Positions 40,801 to 46,769 of a stretch of DNA of 64,000 bases are shown piece after piece (position 1 is the stretch's first letter; every line of letters begins with the position of its first letter). The translations under genes were made by a program, and so were the position numbers. This DNA comes from Phycisphaerales bacterium (GTDB taxonomy: Bacteria > Planctomycetota > Phycisphaerae > Phycisphaerales > UBA1924). The notes beneath the pieces were generated by a model. That model had not been told where the DNA came from, did no database searches, and worked only from the letters and a program-made list of their open reading frames with translations. The DNA is taken from assembly GCA_020831775.1 (NCBI GenBank), contig JAFIFZ010000055.1, forward strand, positions 1 through 64,000, written 5' to 3'.

Positions 40801-43800
40801 CGCGGCTCTGGCGTTCGTCGGGGTGAAGGTCAGGACCGTGCGCTCGCCGTCGGGCGAGGGCGAGTCCAGCCGCTTGATGATCGCCTCTGCGAGCTCGACG
40901 GTCGCCGCGGGGCCAGAGACCATCAGCGAGTTGGTGCGTGCGTCGGCCTCGACACCGATCGGCGTGCGCTGGGGTAGCTGGCCCCGTGTCAGCCGGATGC
41001 GCTGCAGCATGAGCGCCGGGTCGTTGGCGGCCTGGTCGACCAGCAGGCGTTCGACTGTCCGCCGGATGCCCTCCGCGTCGGCGTGCTGGAGGGCGAAGGT
41101 CTCGACCCGGACCGCCTCGGCATCGCTGGGGCGTCTGTCCAGAGGCTCGATCAACGCCTCGACGCGGTCGAGGTCGGCTTCGAGACCGGTCAGCACGATC
41201 GCGCCCGAGCCGGGCGCCGCGACGACGCCCACGCGCCCGCCGCTGGGCAGGTCGGTGTTGGGCAGCGTCTGGTTGAGCGTGCGTCCGATCTCTGCGGGGT
41301 CGGCGTAGCTGAGGGGGACGACGCGGATCGACTCGCGACCGGCGCCCGCGTGCTCCTGATCGAGCGAGCGGAGCAACTGCTCGGCCACACCGTGGACAGA
41401 CTCGGGCGCGGAGATGATCAGCGTGTTGGACGCCGGGTCGGCCGCGACTTCAAGCAACGAGTCGGCGGCGCGTCCGCCCCGATCCAGCTCCTCCTCGCGG
41501 ATGCGCGTGACCAGCAAACGCTCCATGAGGGGCTGGAGGCGGTCGGCCCGCGCGTGGGCCAGCGCGTACATGCGCACGGTTGTATCCGGTCGCTCCGGTC
41601 TCGCGTCAAACCCGTCGAGCACCTTCTCGACCTGCGCGAAGATCTCCGATGGTCCGCTGACCACCAGCGTGCGGCTGCCCGGCTCGGTCTCGACCGTCAC
41701 CGGCGTCTGCCCCGTCGCCCCGAGCGCCCCGCCGCTGGCGAGCTGGCGGACGGCTTGGGCGGCCCGGTCGAGGTCAGCGCGTTCGAGGCGGTAGGTGCGC
41801 AGCTCGACATCGGCGGCGAGCTGGTGCTGGTCGAGGCTCTTGACGAGCTGCTCGAACCCCGCCAGGCGCTGCGTGGGCGCGTCGACGATCAGCGAGTTGG
41901 TCGCGCGATCGGCACGGACCACGACCTCCTTGGGCTGGGCGAGGTCGGGCCGGGGCTGGCGATTGCGCGGATCGATCGGGATCGGCGGCGCCGGGAACAT
42001 CTGGTCGATCGTTTTGGCGAGCTCTTCGGCCCGGGCCACCTTCAGCGGGAAGATGCGGATCTCGCGACCGTCGGCGTCGAACGACTGCTGCTCGTTGAGC
42101 TCGTTGACCACCGCCTCGATCTCTGGCATGAGCTCGGGGTGCGCCGAGACCATCAGCGCGTTGGTCGAGCCGTCGGCCTGCACCGCCACCGGGCGACGCG
42201 CGCGGTCGTCCTGCGGGCGACGGTCGAAGTTCTCCTGCAGCATCGACGCGACCGCCACGGCGTCAGTCGAACGCAGACGCAGGATCCGCAAGGGCGGACG
42301 GTCTGCCGACTCCTGTCGGTCCAGCCCCCGCACAAGCTGGTCGATGATCGGCATCTGCGACGAGCTCGCGGCGATCAGCAGCGTGCTGGTGCCCTCGATC
42401 GGCTCGAAGACCGGCGCCGGCCCGCCCTCGATCCGGAGCGTCTGGCTCGTCGAGGCGAGCGATCGCAGCGCCTCTGCCGCCTCGGCCGGATCGGCGTAGC
42501 GCAGCTCGATCAGACGCGACTGGCGCTTGGGCCCGGCCTGGGCCTGGAGCTGCTCGACGACGCGCATGAAACGGTCCAGCGCCTCGCGGTCGGCGACGAC
42601 CTGCAGCGCGTTGTTGCTCTCGTCCACGGAGACCTCGACCTCGCCCGCGTCGGGGATCTGGCGGACCTGGGCCTCGTAGATCTCGACGGCGCGCCGGCGG
42701 ACATCGGCCGCGTCGGCGTTGACGACCGGCACGATCCGCACCTCGCGCTCGACGGGGACCGCCGAGAGGTCGCGCAGCATCGCCTCGACCCGCTCGAAGG
42801 TGATTTCGTCGCCGGCGACGATCAGGGTCGAGCTCCGCGGCTCGGCCTCGATCACCACATCGGCGGTGCGACGCCCCGCCTCGCGCGGCGCAGACAGATT
42901 CCCGCTACGGGCGAGACCCTGCAGCGTCCGGGCGACTACCTCTACATCCGCGCCGACGACGCGGAAGGTCCGTAGTTCGGCGCTCGGAGGCGTCTGCACG
43001 CGATCGAGCTTGGCGGCAAGCTCCTCCAGCGACGAGATCCGCTCCGCCGGCGCGTCGATGATCAGCGAGTTGCTCGACGGGTCGGCCGAGACCTGCACCT
43101 CGCGCTCCTGCTGCAGCCAGGGCATCGGGCGCCCCTGGCGGTCCAGTGGGACCGGGGGCGTCGGGTACAGCCGGTCCATCGCGCGGGCGACATCGTCTGC
43201 ACGCGCGACCTGGAGATTGAACAGCACTGTGACTCGCTCGGGCCCCTCGCGTCCCTCGTCGTTGAGGCGTTCGACGAACGACTTGATCTCGTCGAACAGC
43301 TCCTCGTGGGCGGAGACGATCAGCGTGTTGGTCGACGCGTCGGCACGCACCTGCACCGGGCGGGCCGAACGCTCCGCCTGCGAACGCTGCTGGTACTGCG
43401 AGTGCAGCATCGACGCGATCGCGTTGGCGTCGGCGGCTCGGAGCTGCAGCAGACGCAGCGGCGGCAGGTCGCTCTGCTCGACGCGGTCGAGACGACGCAC
43501 AAAGTCGCGGATCACATCGTGCTGCGCCGGCTCGGCGGTCACCAGCAGGGTGTTGGTCCGCTCGACAACGCGGAGCCCGGGCTCGGGGATCGCCCGCGAG
43601 GGGTCGGTCGGGCCGGAGGCTTCCAGGAGCTCGCGCAGCGGGCCGACGATCTCCGACGCCTCGACATGCTGGATCTCGAGCATCCGCGTCGTTCTGTCCG
43701 GAGGGAGCAGTCGCTGGGCCTGCTCGACCGCCTGCGCGTACAGACGCAGCGCCTCGGGGCGGGCCGAGATGAGCAGGCTGCCCGAGGCCTCGTCGACTTC

Positions 43801-45699
43801 GAGCGAGATCTCGCCGAGGTCCTCGCGTCCCTCGGTCATCCGCGCGTAGAGCGCCGAGGCACGGTCGGCGATCTTCGAGGCCTCGCCCCGCGCCACACCG
43901 ATGACACGCAGCTCGCGCTCGGCGGGACGGTCGGAGTCCAGCCGCTCGATCAGCGACTCGATCACGCCGAACTGCTCGGGCTCGGCCCGGACGATCAGCG
44001 TGCCCAGCTCGTCCATCGCCTCCAATGAAGGCGGGCTGAAGGACGAGCCGTCGGTCGGGCGCAGCATCGCCGGCGCGAGGCGATCGATCCGCGTCGCCAG
44101 CTCCGAAGGGCGGCTGACGCGTGGCTCGTAGGTCCGGACCTCGGTCTGGGGAGGCGTCGACGCCTCGATCGATCGCAGCAATTCCTCGAACGCGCGGATC
44201 TGCTCGCGCGCGCCGATCAATGTCAGCCGCCCGCTCTCGGGCTCGAGGTTCACCGCAAGCGACTCGGCGCCTTCCGGATCGCTCTCGGCCAGAAGGCCCG
44301 CGGCTCGCTCGACGAGGTCCGGGGCCGAAGCCCGCTCCAGCCTCAGCACACGGACCTCGCGCCGGATCTCCGGCTCGGTGTCCAGGCCCCGCACGAGGCG
44401 TTCGAAAGCGTCCACATCGCCCGCCGGCCCCGTCACGACAATCGCCCGGCCCGTCGGCGCCTGCGCCATGCTCAGCGCCCGGCGTTGGCGGGGCGAGAGC
44501 AGCCGCTGGGCGATCGCTTCGATCCGGGTCGGGTCGGCGTGCTGGAGGGGGACGACCCGCGAGATGCGCGTGGAATCGGCGTCGCGTTCGGTGTTGTTGT
44601 CGGCTTTCGGATCGAGCTCGCCGATCAGGGCCGTCGCCTGGAGCAGGAGCGCTCGCGGGCCGACGATTGTCAGCTTGTTGACCTCGTCCATCGAGAGCAC
44701 GGTCGGGCGCCGGTTCTCGGGCACGGCCCGGAAGAGCGCCTGCACGCTGGTCATCGCCTCGCGGCTGGTGACCGACTGCAGTTCGAAGGTCACCATCTCC
44801 CGCTCGCCCTCGCCGATGTCCGGCGCGTCAAGCAGGGCGACGAGTTCATCAACTGTTTCCAGCCGCTCGCGCGGGCCCACGGCGATCACCGAGTTGGTCC
44901 GCTGATCGGCCTGGAGGCTGACGCCCCCGAGCCCGAGTTCCTCGCGTTCGGTCCTGCGGTTGCCCTGGACCTCGATCACGATCTCGCGCCGGGCGATCAG
45001 GCCGGTGAGCGCCTTGACGACCTCGTCGGCCCGCGCGTGCTGGAGGGCGAACAGACGCGTGTCGGAATCGACCGTCCGCTCCGCGTCGATGGCGCGGATC
45101 ACCCGCCCGAGGCGTTCGGCCTGGGCCGCGGTCTCGATCAGGATGACCATGTTCTGGGCGGTGATCGGCGTGATGCTGCCGTACTCGCCCACGAGGGGGG
45201 CGAGCTGCTCGGCGACCGCCGAAGCCCGCGCGTTGCTGAGCGGGATGTTCACCGTCACGATGCGGTCGGGGGTGATCCCCTCTGGCGCCTCGCCGTCGAA
45301 GACCGGCGTCGGGCGCCGGAAGGCCTCCTTGAGGCTCGACAGGTAGAGGTAGTTCTTCTCGCGCCGGAGGTGCACGCTCTGGTGGGCGAGGTTGAGGTTG
45401 AGGATGCTCAGGGCCTCTTCGAAGGGGAGGGCCTCGCCGCTGAGGAAGGTCATCGACCCGCGCGGGACATCCGTCTCGCGGATGATCGGCAGGCCGGTCT
45501 CCGTCGAGAAGAAGTCCAGCACATCGCGGAAGGGGACTTCCTGCAGCGTGAACCTGACCGGCCCGGGCTTGATCGGCTCGGACTCGGTCGATTCCAGGGC
45601 TGTCGGTTCCGGTTCGGCGTTCGCCACCGATGCGGGCATGCCCGCGATCGCGGCGAGAACCAACGCGGCGACAACGCCATTGGACCGGTGCTGTTCCAT
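31885..45699 (-). CDS. gspD: Giant secretin with about fifty tandem N1-like domains
   Basis: 4604 aa, one uninterrupted frame. The ATG at 45699 has AGAGGAG 7 bases upstream; a start at 45756 is less likely. A signal peptide (VVAALVLAAIAGMPASVANA) is followed by an N0-like domain, then about 50 copies of an 65-110-residue domain in the array 32868-45270. The copies share the pattern V-x-hydrophobic-x3-AxA, a helix with L-x2-L, then VxVxAD-x-R-TN-x-LIV-x-AP, and end with E-x-LI-x2-LD. This is the secretin N1/NolW fold. One C-terminal secretin pore domain follows (32160-32867), with DVGIILNVTP, VKDGQTVVIGGLI and VPILGDIPILG. The C-terminal tail is proline/glycine/aspartate rich. Usual GspD proteins are 600-800 aa with four N domains. 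The gene is followed by a lipoprotein and preceded by pilP/O-like genes. Function inferred: outer-membrane channel of the gsp/pil machine with an extraordinarily long stalk. Confidence 0.85.
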   Translation of the reverse strand: MEQHRSNGVVAALVLAAIAGMPASVANAEPEPTALESTESEPIKPGPVRFTLQEVPFRDVLDFFSTETGLPIIRETDVPRGSMTFLSGEALPFEEALSILNLNLAHQSVHLRREKNYLYLSSLKEAFRRPTPVFDGEAPEGITPDRIVTVNIPLSNARASAVAEQLAPLVGEYGSITPITAQNMVILIETAAQAERLGRVIRAIDAERTVDSDTRLFALQHARADEVVKALTGLIARREIVIEVQGNRRTEREELGLGGVSLQADQRTNSVIAVGPRERLETVDELVALLDAPDIGEGEREMVTFELQSVTSREAMTSVQALFRAVPENRRPTVLSMDEVNKLTIVGPRALLLQATALIGELDPKADNNTERDADSTRISRVVPLQHADPTRIEAIAQRLLSPRQRRALSMAQAPTGRAIVVTGPAGDVDAFERLVRGLDTEPEIRREVRVLRLERASAPDLVERAAGLLAESDPEGAESLAVNLEPESGRLTLIGAREQIRAFEELLRSIEASTPPQTEVRTYEPRVSRPSELATRIDRLAPAMLRPTDGSSFSPPSLEAMDELGTLIVRAEPEQFGVIESLIERLDSDRPAERELRVIGVARGEASKIADRASALYARMTEGREDLGEISLEVDEASGSLLISARPEALRLYAQAVEQAQRLLPPDRTTRMLEIQHVEASEIVGPLRELLEASGPTDPSRAIPEPGLRVVERTNTLLVTAEPAQHDVIRDFVRRLDRVEQSDLPPLRLLQLRAADANAIASMLHSQYQQRSQAERSARPVQVRADASTNTLIVSAHEELFDEIKSFVERLNDEGREGPERVTVLFNLQVARADDVARAMDRLYPTPPVPLDRQGRPMPWLQQEREVQVSADPSSNSLIIDAPAERISSLEELAAKLDRVQTPPSAELRTFRVVGADVEVVARTLQGLARSGNLSAPREAGRRTADVVIEAEPRSSTLIVAGDEITFERVEAMLRDLSAVPVEREVRIVPVVNADAADVRRRAVEIYEAQVRQIPDAGEVEVSVDESNNALQVVADREALDRFMRVVEQLQAQAGPKRQSRLIELRYADPAEAAEALRSLASTSQTLRIEGGPAPVFEPIEGTSTLLIAASSSQMPIIDQLVRGLDRQESADRPPLRILRLRSTDAVAVASMLQENFDRRPQDDRARRPVAVQADGSTNALMVSAHPELMPEIEAVVNELNEQQSFDADGREIRIFPLKVARAEELAKTIDQMFPAPPIPIDPRNRQPRPDLAQPKEVVVRADRATNSLIVDAPTQRLAGFEQLVKSLDQHQLAADVELRTYRLERADLDRAAQAVRQLASGGALGATGQTPVTVETEPGSRTLVVSGPSEIFAQVEKVLDGFDARPERPDTTVRMYALAHARADRLQPLMERLLVTRIREEELDRGGRAADSLLEVAADPASNTLIISAPESVHGVAEQLLRSLDQEHAGAGRESIRVVPLSYADPAEIGRTLNQTLPNTDLPSGGRVGVVAAPGSGAIVLTGLEADLDRVEALIEPLDRRPSDAEAVRVETFALQHADAEGIRRTVERLLVDQAANDPALMLQRIRLTRGQLPQRTPIGVEADARTNSLMVSGPAATVELAEAIIKRLDSPSPDGERTVLTFTPTNARAADLVRTADRVLASAMDGRSVVELIPEPGSGAIVVVAPADKAAEALAVLSDLDDRTPSVPPVEFRLYELEHADAQQVAQTVSRLLADRSRWPEALRRLESAGVRLTEPAVNADTQGGANRLLVSVPTPMMPLARELIETLDRPGQQGVVEVRVVRLRQGDAQSVASAIGEAMRGAARPGRPEIRVSAERASNSVVLSGTSDQIAEARALIGEMDIAVDADGVGVRTVFLRHARAETLAPLVERVLAKESDLDLVPEWARIQLLRERRQPREQAVRVAPEPRLNALVISGPAGTLALAEQVIGELDTTETAEREDREIRVLPVINADASELAASLEGLFDDETTTPPSVRVDRSANALVVRGTGEQIRRIERVAGQLDDATVRAGRSLRTIRVDRSRADAEVMAQTLRSLLERDSSVRVEVISAEELLRRQERRGPGSINAPIDEPLGVEGTHWLHRLMEAAVFGLSIETEGDDEGDDDPEPSPGGGSDGDRASDGTGDEKGVSVTIAVDPVTNALLVVGSSRLADRVAELARELQDQLPPEPTAVRVIGLPDGVDARGIVGVVRETVGQVGRASDQNPAGFTGRVGITADPAGDAVIVWANDTDFEVLGTLIASIARAGAGESRTVKIYPLSNIQGPQAVSAVRDFLSPQPRGRQARRLRELDLTVDGPEGRVRGSVDPATVFVMSDPGQGSLIVSAPPESLELIDAFVSLIDQSPAQNRMSIRRYTLENADARRLSGTMQGLFDAQRQDAASRQSPRARFFVDERTNTLLVTASDEQHAEVRRLLDETDTSLADDGSVTEVFTLKQASPSSVRRVLEQVLIGRDEARRDRIRITAEDASSVVVVRATVEEIAQASALIERLDEAETGGFPLRTIRLERANAQTVAQSLQQFFRDRTRAGERGASGGVAVFGDRRSGTLIVAASEDDFAQVEAMAAALDEPAEARQLDIRMVRLENIRVSEIQQTLDELVWNLQAERLWGRQPQPDAEQLYISTVERSNTVMLLGQGDLLATAERVVGMLDSAPDEGARRIVRAVRAERVDLNAVRGLIQEAFSTPGWRPWQGTDPQRVQVQVDRGRRLLLLVGVAERVDEAEQFIKELDASAEREGVKIETITLRHAQAGRAAGSLQRFFQGRAQIDGSESAVSVLGSPDGNILIVAAPEDDLRIVRDLVAQMDQPELGDHRLVEVYTLRNAQANETAQAVRQMFPATRSEERIIVTPQPSTNSLIVSVPETIEDRVRALITELDRAPTSDDVTFVTVPLDSASATEVAAAVRASLPENIKVRITPVARSNALVLSGSREAVDLVMQQVEKLDTEPARSLVRFRRFTLQNATANDVRFTLNAMFRDRRYGAGEPRPAFDFNPTDNTIAVSATPEQMEEIEEIITAVDVAPDGDRRTEFVKLRFADAKQIADALQVFYGRFAPEAATPGAKRVTIVPDPASNSLVISADEPEWPGISALLDQLDTEEYDTSRQLAVIPLRHADARSVARSLSEAFRATLDRQVDRERLQRERDRQRTRDDRDFFDIPVLVSGEETPIVSAEAQSNALIVFASRPDLERIERIVERLDVPDVLQLPEPRIIRVRSGRPTRIAESVRSMFASRVDAGGGTRSVQVIGDDDAGVILVRADETQFAQIESLVESLGAMSGESGALPRVLAVGEGSAARMRDTVARSFGPIAQRRGEIFAIEVDRASNSLVVSSSEDIFEQVRAVVRELGGIGGGGGAPGRGVLIIDIEHNEPAEIRRLLEQMGVTREPAAGQAGLVTEPVAIIPMTSRRALAVVADTRDAETVADLVRAMDAEPAGADQFVEVVPLKLAEASAVVQTLRRMLNPEDQTTGAAPARSLVEQIRRLSIAADRWDKPAAELDLSVPIRLQEHGQSNAIVIASSEANVKALKGVVKMLDTLPIGDAVVVRIFPLKNASASRLRGVIDEVFRQGEALRRLPGTQRRGQPTTATGRALAGEIAVSVDERTNALIVAGREEAVALVEVLIRDMDSDEGGRWVETTLIPVEHADPTRLAAKLSEVLVTGVGRTPEAEALRRQVGRLRVLQAGGDPTDPSQFAETDLVAPLSGLLITPETQLNALIVVGSEANVNAVRELVSMLDVEAASASNEVRVFPLRFAAADRVAQIVRQVFTERERVGEARPEDRVVVQADLRTNALIVSTSRRSLDILEGLLDTLDREHATDAVGLHVIAVPDTDVNALAPRLQRLVAERIEATRRAGVPQSPSDAFRIEPEPATGSLIVAASEENLRLVRELIRALATGDAERTTGQKTEILYVDRGRAGEITQAINEMYVRRENQRRGAGSVGVMANDRLNALVVTGSENDIGEIRRLVVQLDAGEIRTEQDIRRIELRTANAIEVVNLLQTILAGRPIGGGQGSIAAQQATRVRFFRNQLRSRIETEIGEAPSEAQIDGAIRDQVRLTFDLRTNSVLVAAPPQIMSLIEEIIDDLDSTTAGNRKIEVFRLQNADAGAMRGVLRDLFNLQQQGNRLVLIPTQSADLVGDEQGPSLLDATRVTPVPDERQELAITIDPRTNTLLVSGTEEYLDLVRNVIESLDNIEATERERFVYHLRNAKALEMETTLTNFFREESVRIRETLRDDQLGALSRQLEQEVTVVGDEKSNKLVITASPRYIESVRRIVEELDAAPPQVVIQVLLAEVTIDQEQTWGMDIEVGPFGGEDYIIGSAPAGVAVATALGVPNLSVASQDFGLLIRSLEQQGRLEVLSRPEVTVTNNEPAVIQVGENIAIIDDVETFESGRTRANVSRRDVGIILNVTPTISPDGFVRMEINPEISQVSQRTTRISEDFESPIITQRLVDTIVTVKDGQTVVIGGLIQTTDQERRTKVPILGDIPILGRAFQTDLRSSVKTELLVILTPRVIHGTKPEDVAKQRVLSDVSIDRMAAVANVRRILDRESRKEIPEVRPGIARPERGEGGMLIEPTRRLPSPGQETQEQPAQRSGGGWWSGGDDDRE
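32160..32867 (-). other. Secretin pore domain of the giant protein
   Basis: This segment encodes the single secretin (beta-barrel gate) domain. Landmarks in order are PPQVVIQVLLAEVTID, RLEVLSRPEVTVTNNEPAVIQVG, SRRDVGIILNVTPTIS, VRMEINPEISQV, TIVTVKDGQTVVIGGLIQ, VPILGDIPILGRAF and LLVILTPRVI. All are family-typical and in the right order, so the pore should be functional. There is no obvious S-domain beyond it, only a disordered tail. Confidence 0.85.
39660..41587 (-). repeat. Region of alternating long and short domains (period two)
   Basis: Eight domains R17-R24. Odd ones (R17, R19, R21, R23) carry an extra 15-20-residue insertion before the last strand, such as LMLQRIRLTRGQLPQRTPIG and ARIQLLRERRQPREQAV. 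Even ones lack it and run 64-68 residues. The pattern suggests growth by two-domain units. Confidence 0.6.
41587..43921 (-). repeat. Five-domain higher-order duplication inside the array
   Basis: Domains R7-R11 (43921 to about 42751) and R12-R16 (about 42750 to 41590) match one to one in order. Both units are about 388-390 aa long. Correspondences include PPLRLLQLRAADANAIASML with PPLRILRLRSTDAVAVASML, and MDRLYPTPPVPLDRQGRP with IDQMFPAPPIPIDPRNRQ. This indicates a single duplication of a five-domain block. Confidence 0.7.
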
Positions 45700-45773
45700 C
45701 AGCAACTCCTCTTGGCGGGCTCCGTCCCGCCGCTGTACTGCTCGGCAGGCCCGCATCTTACTGGATCAGCGCC

Positions 45774-46769
45774 TTACGGCGCTGGACGCCGGTTGGCCAG
45801 CGTCCGGTTGAGGGGCACGACAAAGCGGTCCCCGTCGATCTCAAACCATGCTCCGCCCGAAACATCTGCGCCCACCAGCCTCGCCCCGAACAGCGAGTCG
45901 CCAACCGACAGGCTGCGGGTCGCGGGGCGATCGCCATCGAGCATGACCACCACGCGAAGCTCGGTCCCCTCGAAAATCCCCGCGACGCGCCAACGCTCCC
46001 AGCGTGGGGGAGGCGGAGGCGGCGCGGGCTGTTCCGCGGGCGGGTCTTCCTGAGCCACCTGTGTCTCGGGCTGGGGCGGGGGCGGCGGCGGGCGGAACCT
46101 GTTGACCGAGGCCAGACGCAGCCTCGCCTCAGCCCGAGTCGGGTCTTCCTGGACCACCTCGCGTTCGGCCTCGCCGGCGAGGCGGGGTTCGTAGAGGGCG
46201 GTGATGTCGGCCCGGACCTCGAAACGCCGTCGCTCGTCGCCGATCGGGCGGATCGACCACTGCGGGATCGAATCGACCCAGGGCTGGGACTCTAAAAGAG
46301 AGATCAGGTGGGCGAGGGTCTCGTGCCCGCCCTGGCCGGTGACGCTGGCGCGGAAGACACCGAAGTCCGGGCGTTCTTCCAGGCGTCTTGCGATCAGGCG
46401 TGGGGCCTCGCCGCTGAGGCGGGCGTTCGCGAACGGATTGGCCTGGCCCCGCGGGGGGTTGGTCGAGACGCTGATGCGTTCGAGCCCGGCCGTCTCGGCG
46501 GCTTCTCGCAGGAGGAGGCGGAGCCGGTGGTCGGCCTCGTCGGGCTGGCCCCCGAGCATGCCCTCGGAGAACAACGCGAACCTTCGCCGGAGATCCGAGC
46601 CCTGGGCGAGGCGGGCCTCGAACTGGGCGTTCTGGTTGTCCTTGGTCTCCAGCTCGCGGAGGATGCGATCGCGCGGGGCGACATACCACGAGCTGTACGC
46701 CCGCCAGCCGAGCAGGGCGGCGAAGCAGACGACAATCAGCCAGATGATCGGGGTGCGCCAGCGTCTCAT
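45774..46769 (-). CDS. PilO/GspM-like protein fused to a PilP/GspC-like secretin-binding domain
   Basis: 331 aa. The ATG at 46769 overlaps the preceding TGA (ATGA). One membrane helix at about 8-28 is followed by a coiled, charged region and a ferredoxin-like GspM/PilO domain (about 80-200). A proline-rich linker (226-257, PPPPPP and PAPPPPPP runs) leads to the C-terminal 60-residue domain GIFEGTELRVVVMLDGDRP...SLSVGDSLFGARLVG, which has the look of the PilP/GspC homology-region domain that docks on secretin N0. In PilMNOP systems PilO and PilP are separate proteins. The gene is followed 74 bases later by the giant secretin. Confidence 0.6.
   Translation of the reverse strand: MRRWRTPIIWLIVVCFAALLGWRAYSSWYVAPRDRILRELETKDNQNAQFEARLAQGSDLRRRFALFSEGMLGGQPDEADHRLRLLLREAAETAGLERISVSTNPPRGQANPFANARLSGEAPRLIARRLEERPDFGVFRASVTGQGGHETLAHLISLLESQPWVDSIPQWSIRPIGDERRRFEVRADITALYEPRLAGEAEREVVQEDPTRAEARLRLASVNRFRPPPPPPQPETQVAQEDPPAEQPAPPPPPPRWERWRVAGIFEGTELRVVVMLDGDRPATRSLSVGDSLFGARLVGADVSGGAWFEIDGDRFVVPLNRTLANRRPAP

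Larger units (their letters stand above)
32868..45270 (-). repeat. Array of about 50 tandem N1-like secretin domains (protein-level repeat)
   Basis: By eye I count about 50 successive domains averaging 83 residues. Each ends with an (R/A)TN(S/A/T)L(I/V)V-like strand and an LD-containing helix. DNA-level identity is low, so this is an old and conserved expansion rather than a recent slippage. One domain (around 39300-39500) carries an acidic insertion (DDEGDDDPEPSPGGG). Linkers vary from a few residues to about 40, and long linkers alternate with short ones in the middle of the array. Confidence 0.8.

Noticed and set aside
34777-40977. A 2066-codon plus-strand open frame antisense to the secretin
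   Set aside because: It mirrors the coding frame of the secretin. In GC-rich DNA the complementary frame of Asp/Arg/Glu/Val-rich proteins lacks stops. Its peptide is a low-complexity Arg/Asp/Leu/His mix with no domain.
32868-45270. CRISPR-like or satellite repeat inside the giant gene
   Set aside because: The repetition is at protein level with variable domain lengths and low DNA identity; there are no regular spacers.
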